64,000 nt of DNA from Skermanella rosea (GCF_016806835.2 NZ_CP086111.1:4705471-4769470); one strand, 5' to 3'; positions 54,332 through 63,049 are shown, counted from the first letter of the stretch. The notes: generated by a model from the letters alone, not told the origin. A program made the numbers and translations.

Positions 54332-55744
54332 TCAGCCGAACCGGCCGAGGAAGCGGACCAGCCCGCGGGTCCGGCCGCTGAACAGCTTGGGCGTGTAGAA
54401 GCTTCCCGCCGCCCGTTTCGCCGCCTCGCCCCGGGTCGGGTACGGCGCGATCATCGAGGCGACGGCGCCGATCTTGAGCTTCTGCGAGATCGCCAGGCAC
54501 CAGACCTGGATCAGTTCCCCGGCATGGGCTCCCACGATCGAGGCGCCGAGGACCCGGCCATTGGGCAGGGTCACGACCTTGACCTTGCCCTCGGTGTCCC
54601 GCTCGGCCTGGGCGCGGTCGTTCTCCTCGAAGCCCCAGGTCAGCACGCGCACGTCGCCGTGGGCCTCGCGCGCCTGGGCCTCGGTCAGGCCGACATGGGC
54701 CAGTTCCGGCTCGGTATAGGTGACCCAGGGCAGCGCCCTGTAATCCACCTTGGCGGGCAGCCGGAACAGCGCGTTGCGGATCACGATCCCGGCATGGTAG
54801 CCGGCGATGTGGGTGAACTGCGGTCCGCCCGCCACGTCGCCCACGGCATAGACCCGCCGGTTGGTGGTGCGCAGCCGGGCGTCCGTCTTCACCCCCTGGG
54901 GGGAGTACTCGATCCCGGCGAGATCAAGCCCCAGGCCGTCCACGTTGGCCTGCCGCCCGGCGGCCACCAGCAGGTCGGAACCCTCGACCCGGCCACCGTC
55001 GGCCAGCACGACGGCGATGCCGTTGCCGTGGCGCTCGACGCGGGCGATCTCCGCCCGCTCGCGCAGGTCCACCCCCTCCGCCCGGACGCGGTCGCGCACC
55101 ACCGCGACCAGGTCGGGATCGTCCTTGGGCAGGATGGTGTCCTTCTGGAGCACGGTGATCCGGACGCCCAGCCGGCGGTGGGCCTGGGCCATCTCCATGC
55201 CGATCGGCCCGCCGCCGATCACGATCAGGTGATCGGGCGCAGCCTTGCGCTCGAAGATCGTCTCGTTGGTCAGGTACGGCACCGCGTCGAGGCCGGGGAT
55301 CGGCGGCGTGGCCGCGCGCGAGCCCGTCGCCAGCACGAAGCGGCGGGCGCGGACCGTGGTGCCGCCGGCTTCCACCGTGTCCGGGCCGGTGAAGCGGGCC
55401 TGGGCCTGGATCACCCGGACACCCAGCCCCTCGAACCGCTGCACGGAATCATTGGGCGCTATGGCCGCGATCACGCCGTGGACATGGTCGTGGACGCGGG
55501 CGAAGTCGATCTCCGGCTCGTGGCCGTTCACGCCGAAGAGGCCGGCGTGGCGGACCGCGTCGGCCGCCCGCGCGGCGGCCAGCAGCGACTTCGACGGCAC
55601 GCAGCCATAGTTGAGGCAGTCCCCGCCCATGGCGCCGCGCTCGATCAGGACCGTGGAGGCGCCCATCTGGACCGCGCCGGCCGCCACCGAAAGCCCCCCG
55701 GAACCCGCACCGATCACGCAGATGTCCGTCCTGATCTCAGCCAT
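54332..55744 (-). CDS. Pyridine nucleotide-disulfide oxidoreductase, mercuric-reductase-like
   Basis: A 470-residue flavoprotein. FAD motif GAGSGGL (12-18), redox-active disulfide C43/C48 in GGDCLNYGCVPSKSL, NAD(P)H motif VIGGGPIGMEMA and second FAD motif VYAVGDVAGGPQFTH are all present. The C-terminal catalytic His-Pro-T region of lipoamide dehydrogenases reads IAPYPTRGEAAKRA, so the usual histidine is replaced by Tyr while the Glu remains. There is no N-terminal metal-binding domain or C-terminal vicinal Cys pair, so mercury reduction is unlikely. It is co-translated with the TVP38 gene (8-base overlap), a common pairing. Confidence 0.88.
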   Translation of the reverse strand: MAEIRTDICVIGAGSGGLSVAAGAVQMGASTVLIERGAMGGDCLNYGCVPSKSLLAAARAADAVRHAGLFGVNGHEPEIDFARVHDHVHGVIAAIAPNDSVQRFEGLGVRVIQAQARFTGPDTVEAGGTTVRARRFVLATGSRAATPPIPGLDAVPYLTNETIFERKAAPDHLIVIGGGPIGMEMAQAHRRLGVRITVLQKDTILPKDDPDLVAVVRDRVRAEGVDLRERAEIARVERHGNGIAVVLADGGRVEGSDLLVAAGRQANVDGLGLDLAGIEYSPQGVKTDARLRTTNRRVYAVGDVAGGPQFTHIAGYHAGIVIRNALFRLPAKVDYRALPWVTYTEPELAHVGLTEAQAREAHGDVRVLTWGFEENDRAQAERDTEGKVKVVTLPNGRVLGASIVGAHAGELIQVWCLAISQKLKIGAVASMIAPYPTRGEAAKRAAGSFYTPKLFSGRTRGLVRFLGRFG

Positions 55745-56468
55745 TGGCGCTATTCCCCTTGAACTTCTTGTAGATGACCGGCACCAGCGCCAGCAGCGAC
55801 AGCCCGGCGATCGGCAGCAGGATCTCCGGCTTGAAAATGATCGACAGGTCCGGCGTTCCGCCCGCGTCGAACACGGTGCCCACGCCGTTGCCGACCGAGG
55901 CGTAGACGAAGCTGCCGGGGATGATCCCCAGGAAGGTGCCGAGCGCGTAGGTGCCGAGCGGCACGCCCAGGAACGCCGGAACCAGGTTGACCAGCCAGAA
56001 CGGGAACAGCGGCACCAGCCGGAGGACCAGCAGGTAGCTGAGCGCGTTCTCGCGGAACCCTGCCTCCAGCTTTGCCATCCACGGCCCGGCCCGCCGGCGC
56101 AGCCCGCTTCCCAGGGCGGTCCGCGCGGCCAGGAACACGCCGACCGCGCCGAGCGTGGCGCCCGTGACCACGTAGATGCCGCCCGCCAGGGTTCCGAACA
56201 GGAAGCCCCCCGCGATGGTCAGCACTGCGGCGCCCGGGATCGAGAACGCCACCGCCGCCGCGTACGCCCCGATGAAGGCCAGGGGCGCCGCCACGGGATG
56301 GCGCGCGACCAGGTCGAGCAGGGTTTCCCGGTGCTCGCCGAGGCTGGTGAAATTCAGGTAGCGGTGCAGCCCGAGCGCGAAGAAGGCGACCAGCCCGGCG
56401 GCCAGCACCGCCAGCGGCAGGAAGCGTTTCAGGTTGGAGGGCTCGGACATCGGTTCGGCAGCGGCCAT
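55737..56468 (-). CDS. TVP38/TMEM64 (DedA-like) membrane protein
   Basis: A 243-residue inner-membrane protein with five to six helices and the VTT-domain motif: FSIPGAAVLTIAGGFLFGTL, then LVLRLVPLFPFWLVNLVPAF and TFLGIIPGSFVYASVG. Such proteins are proposed lipid scramblases or transport-related factors. AGAGGA eight bases before ATG 56468 supports this start over upstream in-frame ATGs at 56486 and 56513. The stop lies inside the start of the flavoprotein gene, so the two form one operon. Confidence 0.9.
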   Translation of the reverse strand: MAAAEPMSEPSNLKRFLPLAVLAAGLVAFFALGLHRYLNFTSLGEHRETLLDLVARHPVAAPLAFIGAYAAAVAFSIPGAAVLTIAGGFLFGTLAGGIYVVTGATLGAVGVFLAARTALGSGLRRRAGPWMAKLEAGFRENALSYLLVLRLVPLFPFWLVNLVPAFLGVPLGTYALGTFLGIIPGSFVYASVGNGVGTVFDAGGTPDLSIIFKPEILLPIAGLSLLALVPVIYKKFKGNSANG

Positions 56469-56619
56469 GGGCGTCTTCCTCTCCATCGGCGGGGTGCTTT
56501 CGAGAGTTACCATCGGGCGATGTTCACCGGCCAGTCACCTTGCCGTGAGGCCGGCCGTGAGGTTGGCTGGCGGGGACGGTTGATCGGGTCATGACACACG
56601 GCATCGGGGATCCAACGCC

Positions 56620-57402
56620 ATGGCCGAGAGAAAGAGCCGCCGGCACGCCGAAATCGTCGAGCGCGGCGACATCTACTTCCTGTACCGCCCCAGGGTCCGC
56701 GCCGAGGGCGAGCCGGAGGAGAGCGCCGGCGGGATCGGGGACGTGGAGCGCTTCCACATCGTCCTCCGCCCCGACGGGGCGGCGCGGTTCCGGCTGATGA
56801 CCGTCGGCCGCAAGCGGCTGCCGGACGTGGAGGACCACGAGCGCAACTGGGGCTTCGTCGATCTGGTCGCGAAGAGCGCGAAGGAGATCACCTCGGAGCT
56901 GGACGAGCAGCACTACCGGACGAAGACCCGGGGCGAGCGCGTACGTCCCGCCGCACGCCCGGCCGGCGAAGGGGTGTACGTGCTGGCCAGGACCGGCCAT
57001 TCCCTGCATCTGGCCTATGCGCTGGAGCTTCCGGAGAAGCCCGGCCCGGTCCAGGGGGAGCTGAACATCCTTCCCGAAGGCAGCTTCGCGCTCTCGGTCA
57101 AGAATCCCGAGAAGGGCTCGCCGGCCAAGGCCGGGCTGGACGAGGATCGGGAGGCGGACTATCCCGAGAAGCTCCGGGAGGAATTCCGCGGCCGCCGCTT
57201 CGCGGCCGAGGACACGCGGCTGCTCGACTATGCCGGGGCCGAGTTCATCCTGGTCGGAGCCGGTCGCGACGTGAAGGGGGACCTCGGCATCGGGCTGGAC
57301 CCGGAGGATGAGTCCGAAGGGTCGGCCGACATCTTCACCCAACTCCGCCTCGCAAAGGGCAGGCACCCGATCGAGCCGCTCCTGACGGGCAAGTGGCGTT
57401 GA
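56620..57402 (+). CDS. Conserved hypothetical protein
   Basis: A 260-residue soluble protein starting with a basic segment and RGDIYFLYRPRVRAEGEPEE, followed by DVERFHIVLRPDGAARFRLM and, in the C-terminal half, LDYAGAEFILVGAGRD and ADIFTQLRLAKGRHPIEPLL TGKW. Proteins with this RGDIYFFYRPRV-type beginning are widespread, including in cyanobacteria, but have no known role. Purine-rich GGGG lies 10 bases before ATG 56620. It stands alone upstream of rpmH. Confidence 0.8.
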   Translation: MAERKSRRHAEIVERGDIYFLYRPRVRAEGEPEESAGGIGDVERFHIVLRPDGAARFRLMTVGRKRLPDVEDHERNWGFVDLVAKSAKEITSELDEQHYRTKTRGERVRPAARPAGEGVYVLARTGHSLHLAYALELPEKPGPVQGELNILPEGSFALSVKNPEKGSPAKAGLDEDREADYPEKLREEFRGRRFAAEDTRLLDYAGAEFILVGAGRDVKGDLGIGLDPEDESEGSADIFTQLRLAKGRHPIEPLLTGKWR

Positions 57403-57412
57403 CGAACTTGGA

Positions 57413-57441
57413 TTGACTCGCGCGGCCCCTGCCCCTATACA
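57413..57441 (+). promoter_or_regulatory. Sigma-70-type promoter for rpmH
   Basis: TTGACT (57413-57418) and TATACA (57436-57441) are near-consensus -35 and -10 boxes with the ideal 17-base spacer. The start of transcription would be near 57448, about 39 bases before the rpmH start codon. It drives the ribosomal protein and probably rnpA and onward. Confidence 0.85.
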
Positions 57442-57486
57442 CCGTCCTTCGTTTTTCCAGTCACCAGTTTCAACGGAGTGTGTGTC

Positions 57487-57621
57487 GTGAAACGCACGTA
57501 CCAGCCGAGTAAGATCGTGCGCAAGCGCCGGCACGGTTTTCGCGCCCGTATGGCCACCGTGGGTGGTCGCCGGGTTCTGTCCGCCCGCCGGTCCAAGGGC
57601 CGCAAGCGCCTCAGCGCTTAA
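57487..57621 (+). CDS. rpmH: 50S ribosomal protein L34
   Basis: A 44-residue strongly basic ribosomal protein: [27 protein letters not shown] then [17 protein letters not shown], identical in length and pattern to L34. It begins with GTG at 57487 and ends with TAA at 57619-57621, five bases before rnpA. The order rpmH-rnpA-yidD-yidC is the classic conserved cluster. No dnaA is present upstream. Confidence 0.98.
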   Translation: MKRTYQPSKIVRKRRHGFRARMATVGGRRVLSARRSKGRKRLSA

Positions 57622-57626
57622 GCCCG

Positions 57627-58043
57627 ATGCCGCCCGAGGGGAGCGCGCCCGGGCTCGGGCGCCTCAAGCGGCGGCCGGAATTTCTCGCTGTAGCCGGCGC
57701 ACGCCGTAAATGGGTTGCTCCCGGCCTGATCTTGCAAGCCCGCCGCCATGACGACCGCCAGCACCCCGGTGCCGGCGAGGCGTCCGTGCGCGTGGGCTTT
57801 ACGGCCAGCAAGAAGGTCGGCAACGCCGTCGCCCGCAACCGGGCGAAACGGCGCCTCCGGGCGCTCGCGGCGGAGATCCTGGCCGAGCACGGCGCGCCCG
57901 AGACGGATTTCGTGCTGATCGCCCGGGGCGAGACGCTGGTCCGCCCGTGGGAAGATCTGCGCCAGGACCTGACGACCTGCCTCAAGCGCCTGAAGGCGTG
58001 GCGCGCACAACGTGGGACGGACCGATGCGGGACCGGACTATGA
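57627..58043 (+). CDS. rnpA: Ribonuclease P protein component
   Basis: A 138-residue basic protein that assists RNase P RNA in maturing tRNA 5' ends. Typical stretches are GRLKRRPEFLAVAGARRKW and the central RNR motif region VGFTASKKVGNAVARNRAKR RLRAL, followed by DFVLIARGETL. It begins five bases after rpmH and its stop overlaps the yidD start as ATGA. Length is normal. Confidence 0.96.
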   Translation: MPPEGSAPGLGRLKRRPEFLAVAGARRKWVAPGLILQARRHDDRQHPGAGEASVRVGFTASKKVGNAVARNRAKRRLRALAAEILAEHGAPETDFVLIARGETLVRPWEDLRQDLTTCLKRLKAWRAQRGTDRCGTGL

Positions 58044-58381
58044 GCGGCGGCACGATGGACGGCACCCCTGCGGGCGCAAGCCCTGCGGCATGGCTGCTGC
58101 GCGCGTTGGTCAGGGTTTACCAGTGGACCCTGGCCCCGGTTCTGGGCAACAACTGCCGTTTCGAACCAAGCTGTTCCAACTACGCGCTGGAAGCGCTATC
58201 TAAGCATGGCGCGGTCCGCGGCGGCTTGATGGCCGCCTGGCGCATCCTGCGGTGCAATCCGTGGGGCGGAGCAGGCTGGGACCCGGTGCCGGATGCTGGA
58301 GATGCCAGCGCCCGTCAGGCCGACGCCGGGCAGGCCACCAAACATAAGATTCATAACAGATGCGACCACGGCAGGGACTGA
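58040..58381 (+). CDS. yidD: Membrane protein insertion efficiency factor YidD
   Basis: A 113-residue protein with the YidD pattern: LLRALVRVYQWTLAPVLGNN, CRFEPSCSNYALEALSKHGA and GGLMAAWRILRCNPWGGAGWDPVP. It assists YidC-dependent membrane insertion and associates with the inner membrane through an amphipathic helix. The ATG overlaps the rnpA stop by four bases. The C-terminal about 25 residues (Asp/Ala/His-rich) extend beyond the conserved core. Confidence 0.95.
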   Translation: MSGGTMDGTPAGASPAAWLLRALVRVYQWTLAPVLGNNCRFEPSCSNYALEALSKHGAVRGGLMAAWRILRCNPWGGAGWDPVPDAGDASARQADAGQATKHKIHNRCDHGRD

Positions 58382-58390
58382 CCAGGATCC

Positions 58391-60136
58391 ATGACTGACC
58401 AGCGCAACCTCCTCGTGGCGATCCTGCTGTCGATCGTCATCCTGCTCGGATTTCAGTACTTCTACGAAATCCCGCGCATGGAACAGCGCAAGGCGGAATT
58501 GGCGCAACAGCGCGCGGAAGAGCAGGCCCGCCTGCCCGCTCCGACCACTCCGGACGGCATCACCGCCGACGGATCGCCGGTTCCGATCCCGGGGGCCCCG
58601 GCCGCGGGCGCTCCGCAGGACCGCTCCCAGGTGGTGGCGGCCGGCCAGCGGGTCCGGATCGACACGCCGCGCCTGCACGGCACGATCTCGACCGTCGGAG
58701 CGCGCGTGGATGACCTGACGCTGGCCGACTACCACGTGACGCCAGACCGCAGCAGCCCGGAGATCGTGCTGCTCTCCCCCGCCGGGACCACCCAGCCCTA
58801 TTACGCCGAGTTCGGCTGGGTTCCGGCCGCCGGGACCGACCAGCCGGTGCCGAACGCCTCGACCCAGTGGACCGCGCCGGACCAGCCGCTGACGCCGGAC
58901 AATCCGGTCACCATGACCTGGGACAACGGCCAGGGGCTGGTGTTCGAGAAGACCTTCTCGGTCGACCAGAACTACATGTTCACGGTGACCCAGCGGGTGC
59001 GCAACAACACGGGAGCGCCGGTGTCGCTGGTGCCCTACGGGCTGGTGTCGCGCCACGGCACGCCGCCGACCCTGGGCTACTACATCCTGCACGAAGGCCC
59101 GCTGGGCGTCTTCGACGGCACGCTGCGCGAGTACAAGTACGGCGACATCAAGGAAGACGGCAACATCCAGCACCAGACCACCGGCGGCTGGATGGGCATC
59201 ACCGACAAGTACTGGCTGGTATCGCTGATCCCGGACCAGGACGACCAGTTCCGGTCGCAGGTCCGCCACACCTCGGCGAACGGCCAGGACCGCTATCAGG
59301 TCGACTATACCGGCCAGCCGGTCACGATCGCCCCGGGCGAGAGCACCGAGACGACCAACCGCCTGTTCGCCGGCGCCAAGCAGGTCAAGCTGCTGGACGC
59401 CTACGCGGAGCAGTACGGCATCAAGAACTTCGACCTCGCGATCGACTTCGGCTGGTTCTACTTCCTGACCAAGCCGTTCTTCTACGCGCTGGATTTCTTC
59501 GGCACGCTGTTCGGCAATTTCGGCGTGGCGATCCTGGTGTTCACCGTCTGCGTCAAGGCGGTCTTCTTCCCCCTGGCCAACAAGTCCTACAAGGCCATGA
59601 GCAAGATGAAGGCCCTGCAGCCGGAGATGACCAAGATCCGCGAGCGCTTCGGCGACGACCGCCAGCGGATGAGCCAGGAGATGATGGCGCTGTACAAGCG
59701 CGAGAAGGCCAACCCGGTCAGCGGCTGCCTGCCGATCCTGATCCAGATCCCGGTGTTCTTCGCGCTCTACAAGGTGCTGTTCGTCACCATCGAGATGCGG
59801 CACGCGCCGTTCTTCGGCTGGATCAAGGACCTGTCGGCCCCCGATCCGACCACCATCTTCAACCTGTTCGGCCTGTTCCCCTGGGACCCGCCGAGCCTGC
59901 TGCACCTGGGCGTCTGGCCGATCATCATGGGCATCACGATGTACCTGCAGCAGAAGCTGAACCCGGCACCGCCGGACCCGGTGCAGGCGAAGGTGTTCAT
60001 GGCGCTGCCCTTCGTGTTCACCTTCATGCTCGCCAGCTTCCCGGCCGGACTGGTGATCTACTGGGCGTGGAACAACAGCCTGTCGATCCTGCAGCAATGG
60101 ATCATCATGCGCCGCATGGGCGTCAAGGTGACCTGA
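58391..60136 (+). CDS. yidC: Membrane protein insertase YidC
   Basis: A 581-residue insertase. An N-terminal membrane helix (LLVAILLSIVILLGFQYFYE) is followed by a Pro/Ala linker, a large periplasmic P1 beta domain (about 90-340) and the conserved five-helix core: YFLTKPFFYALDFFGTLFGN FGVAILVFTVCVKAVFF, the cytoplasmic SKMKALQPEMTKIRERFGDD hairpin, and FALYKVLFVTIEMRHAPFF. It inserts and folds inner-membrane proteins with or without Sec. It starts nine bases after yidD and is full length. Confidence 0.97.
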   Translation: MTDQRNLLVAILLSIVILLGFQYFYEIPRMEQRKAELAQQRAEEQARLPAPTTPDGITADGSPVPIPGAPAAGAPQDRSQVVAAGQRVRIDTPRLHGTISTVGARVDDLTLADYHVTPDRSSPEIVLLSPAGTTQPYYAEFGWVPAAGTDQPVPNASTQWTAPDQPLTPDNPVTMTWDNGQGLVFEKTFSVDQNYMFTVTQRVRNNTGAPVSLVPYGLVSRHGTPPTLGYYILHEGPLGVFDGTLREYKYGDIKEDGNIQHQTTGGWMGITDKYWLVSLIPDQDDQFRSQVRHTSANGQDRYQVDYTGQPVTIAPGESTETTNRLFAGAKQVKLLDAYAEQYGIKNFDLAIDFGWFYFLTKPFFYALDFFGTLFGNFGVAILVFTVCVKAVFFPLANKSYKAMSKMKALQPEMTKIRERFGDDRQRMSQEMMALYKREKANPVSGCLPILIQIPVFFALYKVLFVTIEMRHAPFFGWIKDLSAPDPTTIFNLFGLFPWDPPSLLHLGVWPIIMGITMYLQQKLNPAPPDPVQAKVFMALPFVFTFMLASFPAGLVIYWAWNNSLSILQQWIIMRRMGVKVT

Positions 60137-60158
60137 CGCGGGAGCCCCGCTCCGACAG

Positions 60159-60194
60159 CGCCGCCCCGGGCAACCGCGGGCGGCGTTCGTCGTT
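60159..60194 (+). terminator. Possible terminator or attenuator between yidC and yihA
   Basis: CGCCGCCC (60159-60166) pairs perfectly with GGGCGGCG (60178-60185) over an 11-base loop and is followed by TTCGTCGTT. The T tract is broken, so it may only reduce read-through. Confidence 0.4.
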
Positions 60195-60240
60195 ATGAGA
60201 CATGGGCCCAGAGCCAGAGAGAAGAAGGAACGCGACCGCC

Positions 60241-60906
60241 ATGACCGGCCCGATCATCCCGACCCTGATGCCCGAGCAGACCGAGTCCGGCCTGGAGGAG
60301 GGCCGCCTGCTGTTCGCCAAGGAGTGCAACTTCATCTGGGGTGCGGCCGACGAGGCCAACCTGCCGGAGGCCACCCTGCCGGAGATCGCCTTCGCCGGCC
60401 GGTCCAACGTCGGCAAGTCGAGCCTCGTGAACGCCCTGACCGGCCGCAAGACGCTGGCCCGCACGTCCAACACGCCGGGGCGCACGCAGCAGCTCAACTT
60501 CTTCGACCTGGGCGGCAGGATGATCCTGGTCGACCTGCCGGGCTACGGCTATGCCAAGGAGTCCAAGACCAAGGTCGCCGCCTGGACCGGGCTGGTGAAG
60601 AACTACCTGAAGGGCCGGGTCACGCTCCGCCGGATCTGCCTGCTGATCGACGGCCGCCACGGGCTGAAGCCGAACGACGTCGAGATCATGGACATGCTCG
60701 ACAAGGCGGCGGTGCCCTACCAGGTCGTTCTGACCAAGATGGACAAGGTCAAGAAGGCCGAGCAGGCCGCCGTCGTGGAGAAAACCGTCGCCGGCCTGAG
60801 GAAGCATCCCGCCGCCCATCCCGAGGTGGCCTCGACCAGTTCCGAGGAAGGCACCGGCATCCCCGAGCTGCGCGCCAGCCTGGCGACCCTGGCGCTGCCG
60901 GCCTGA
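60241..60906 (+). CDS. yihA: Ribosome biogenesis GTP-binding protein YihA/YsxC/EngB
   Basis: A 221-residue GTPase needed for large-subunit assembly. G1 is GRSNVGKSS (53-61), the G2 threonine lies in [10 protein letters not shown]3 DLPGYGYA (98-105) and G4 TKMD (165-168). ATG 60241 is chosen with GAAGGA upstream; ATG 60202 would add 13 Arg/Glu-rich residues. It lies 105 bases after yidC and before argB, the order found in many alphaproteobacteria. Confidence 0.96.
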   Translation: MTGPIIPTLMPEQTESGLEEGRLLFAKECNFIWGAADEANLPEATLPEIAFAGRSNVGKSSLVNALTGRKTLARTSNTPGRTQQLNFFDLGGRMILVDLPGYGYAKESKTKVAAWTGLVKNYLKGRVTLRRICLLIDGRHGLKPNDVEIMDMLDKAAVPYQVVLTKMDKVKKAEQAAVVEKTVAGLRKHPAAHPEVASTSSEEGTGIPELRASLATLALPA

Positions 60907-61030
60907 CCGAGTCCGGCCGGGGGACGCGAAGTCACGGCAGTGTTGCGGCCGAATCACTTGCAACGGGAAAGCGGTCTGTCGCAAAACCGCCGCTAGCAGG
61001 CACCACCCCATTGGCTTAGAGTCCCGCGCC

Positions 61031-61957
61031 ATGAGCGAACCGACCGTCCCCCCCGCCCCGCCGCAGCTGTCCCGCGAGGAATGGCTGAACAAGGCCAGGA
61101 CCCTGTCCGAGGCCCTTCCCTATATGCGCCGCTATTCCGGCCGCACCTTCGTGATCAAGTACGGCGGCCACGCGATGGGCGACGAGTCGCTGGGCGAGAT
61201 GTTCGCCCGGGACGTCGTGCTGCTGAAGCAGGTCGGCATCAACCCCGTGGTGGTCCACGGCGGCGGGCCGCAGATCGGCGCCATGCTGGAGCGGCTGAAG
61301 ATCAAGAGCTCCTTCGTCGACGGCCTGCGCGTCACCGACAAGGAAACGGTGGACATCGTCGAGATGGTCCTGTCCGGCTCCATCAACAAGCAGATCGTCA
61401 CCGCGATCAACAACCAGGGCGGCAAGGCGGTCGGCTTGTCCGGCAAGGACGGCCACCTGATCAGTGCCCGCAAGCTGCGCCGGACCCAGCGGGACACCGA
61501 CAGCAACATAGAGAAGATCCTGGATTTGGGCTTCGTCGGGGAGCCGTACCAGGTGAACCCCCAGATCCTGGAGACCTTCGAGAAGTCGGACGTGATCCCG
61601 GTGATCGCGCCGATCGGCCTGGGCCGCAACGGCGAGACCTACAACATCAACGCCGACACGGCGGCCGGCGCCATCGCCGCCGCGCTGGGGGCCACCCGCC
61701 TGTTCCTGCTGACCGACGTCGTCGGCGTGCTGGACAAGCAGAAGAACCTGATTCCCAACATGATGCTGGAGGACGCCCGCCGCTACATGACCGACGGCAC
61801 GATCACCGGCGGCATGATCCCGAAGATCGAAACCTGCATCTCTGCGGTCGAGCAGGGCGTCGACGCCTCGGTCATCCTGGACGGCCGGGTACCCCACGCC
61901 CTGCTGCTGGAGATCTTCACCGAAGGCGGCGCCGGAACGATGATCGGGCGGGACTGA
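61031..61957 (+). CDS. argB: Acetylglutamate kinase
   Basis: A 308-residue enzyme phosphorylating N-acetylglutamate in arginine synthesis. Key stretches are [20 protein letters not shown] (catalytic Lys, glycine loop), [38 protein letters not shown] and [20 protein letters not shown]. The N-terminal helix ([20 protein letters not shown]) is typical of the arginine-sensitive hexameric form, so feedback inhibition is likely. It is far from argD/argF (45 kb), i.e. arginine genes are dispersed. Confidence 0.97.
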   Translation: MSEPTVPPAPPQLSREEWLNKARTLSEALPYMRRYSGRTFVIKYGGHAMGDESLGEMFARDVVLLKQVGINPVVVHGGGPQIGAMLERLKIKSSFVDGLRVTDKETVDIVEMVLSGSINKQIVTAINNQGGKAVGLSGKDGHLISARKLRRTQRDTDSNIEKILDLGFVGEPYQVNPQILETFEKSDVIPVIAPIGLGRNGETYNINADTAAGAIAAALGATRLFLLTDVVGVLDKQKNLIPNMMLEDARRYMTDGTITGGMIPKIETCISAVEQGVDASVILDGRVPHALLLEIFTEGGAGTMIGRD

Positions 61958-61975
61958 GGCGCCGACCGGCCGCCG

Positions 61976-61997
61976 AAGGGGGACCCGGTTCCCCCTT
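61976..61997 (+). terminator. Hairpin after argB
   Basis: AAGGGGGA (61976-61983), loop CCCGGT, TCCCCCTT (61990-61997) is a perfect 8-pair stem 19 bases after the argB stop. It lacks a T tract beyond the two bases in the stem, so termination efficiency is uncertain. Confidence 0.5.
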
Positions 61998-62037
61998 CCC
62001 ATGCCTGATCCATCCACCACAGCGGCATCACCGGGTT

Positions 62038-62253
62038 AGCCCCGACGCCGACAAGGTCGATGCGACATGCTACGCGGTTGTCTATACGTGGCGGCTCGCC
62101 GACGACGAAAGCCCCTGTGGCTGGATGATTTCAGCGCGCAAAGCAAACCGTTGGGAGTCGCGGATTCATGAAACGGTATTCCCTGGAGGAGGTCGCCGAG
62201 GCTCATCCGGCGGACTTCCGGAAGATAGAGGCGACGACCGACGCCGACATTGA
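62038..62253 (+). pseudogene. BrnT-like toxin remnant, 5' truncated
   Basis: This frame reads SPDADKVDATCYAVVYTWRL then GWMISARKANRWESRIHETVF, which matches the C-terminal half of BrnT-type toxins: the AVVYTWR strand and the ISARKANRxE motif. The N-terminal half, normally with a W-D-x-x-K-N beginning and a K-H-G motif, is absent; argB and its hairpin directly precede the fragment and no start codon or ribosome binding site is present. The frame continues to TGA 62251-62253 across the start of the partner gene. An inactive remnant is the best reading. Confidence 0.7.
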
Positions 62254-62631
62254 GCGCCACATCGCGGAGGACTCCGACACCGCGCCCGATCTGGGCAGCC
62301 AGTCCCCCTCCGAGTTCGTCGCCCGCTCCCCCGACCTGGACGCCAGGGTAATTCGCAAGCGGCTCGGCATCACCCAGGAAGAGTTCGCCTCCCTTTCGGA
62401 ATCAACAGCTGGACGCTGCGGGAGTGGGAACAGCATCGCCGTGAGCCGGATGGACTGGCCCAGGCGCTCCTGAGGGCGCAGGAACGTCTATACCAACGGA
62501 TCCGGCCGGCATGCCGACAAAATGCTGGCCCGGCTGCCTGGCCGTTCCACTCGCCGCACTGTGTTGGGCCATGGGCCCAACCTACGGTTCGATGCAGGGC
62601 AAAGGTGATGCGAGCCGACGATTGTAGGTAG
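62168..62631 (+). pseudogene. XRE-type antitoxin gene with single-base frameshift
   Basis: From ATG 62168 the frame reads MKRYSLEEVAEAHPADFRKI and TDADIERHIAEDSD, then an HTH start DARVIRKRLGITQEEFAS. At about 62391-62397 the sense switches to the next frame, which reads FGINSWTLREWEQHRREPDG LAQALLRAQERL, the second half of the same HTH. Restoring one base in CCCTTTCGG joins them. Unshifted, the protein would end at 62473 with a nonsense tail. In the shifted frame it runs to TAG 62629-62631 inside an inverted-repeat element, so the 3' end may also be altered. A sequencing error cannot be excluded. Confidence 0.75.
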
Positions 62632-62648
62632 GGCCCGTGACCCAACGC
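62561..62648. repeat. MITE-like inverted-repeat element
   Basis: Left arm 62561-62585 (GTGTTGGGCCATGGGCCCAA plus CCTAC) and right arm 62624-62648 are inverted copies of 25 bases with 21 matches, separated by 38 bases. The outward GTTGGG/CCCAAC ends and inner CCTAC/GTAGG words resemble dispersed palindromic repeats of proteobacteria. It sits at the 3' end of the broken antitoxin gene. Confidence 0.65.
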
Positions 62649-62764
62649 ATCGGATCGGCTGTCCCGGACGGATCGACCTGATCGGGCACAGCTCTAGCGC
62701 GACGCTCCTTCGCCCGGATCAGGCAGGACGTCGCCGCCGCAAGATTCCTCGTCCCCGGCCCCGT

Positions 62765-62902
62765 TCAAAAATCCAGGAAGGCGCTGCGCTCTCCAGCGGC
62801 CGCCCGATTCCTGAAGTACTCCTCGGTCTGCAGTGCCGACAGCTCCACCGCGGCAGCCTTCAACGATGGTTGAGGTCGCAAAGTGTAGTTAAGCTTGCTC
62901 AT
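62765..62902 (-). CDS. Possible 45-residue protein, antitoxin-like, maybe frameshifted
   Basis: ATG 62902 opens a frame reading MSKLNYTLRPQPSLKAAAVE then LSALQTEEYFRNRAAAGERS AFLDF, stopping at 62765. The E-x-Y-F-x-x-R-A helix resembles small antitoxin tails, but I cannot name a family. The stop follows a run of five T on the coding strand; one more T would continue as LNGAGDEESCGGDVLPDPGE, a plausible natural tail. The ribosome binding site is weak. No toxin gene is adjacent. Codon use is compatible with real coding sequence, but the call is tentative. Confidence 0.4.
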   Translation of the reverse strand: MSKLNYTLRPQPSLKAAAVELSALQTEEYFRNRAAAGERSAFLDF

Positions 62903-63049
62903 CCGATTCTCGTCGCGTCTTCAGAAAAGACTACATCGGAAACGAATCGACCTGCGAGAGCGAAATGGCGGCGGAATGGGCGACGGAGGCTTCCTTCGCC
63001 GCTGTCCATGATGCATGCCCGTCCTTCGCCTTTAGGTGCCCCGCCCCCC

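Noticed and set aside
54332-55744. Mercury resistance (merA)
   Set aside because: There is no heavy-metal-binding N-terminal domain, no C-terminal Cys pair and no mer genes nearby.
57413-58381. Replication origin near rpmH-rnpA
   Set aside because: The order rpmH-rnpA often neighbours dnaA/oriC in other bacteria, but here no dnaA gene or DnaA-box cluster is present.
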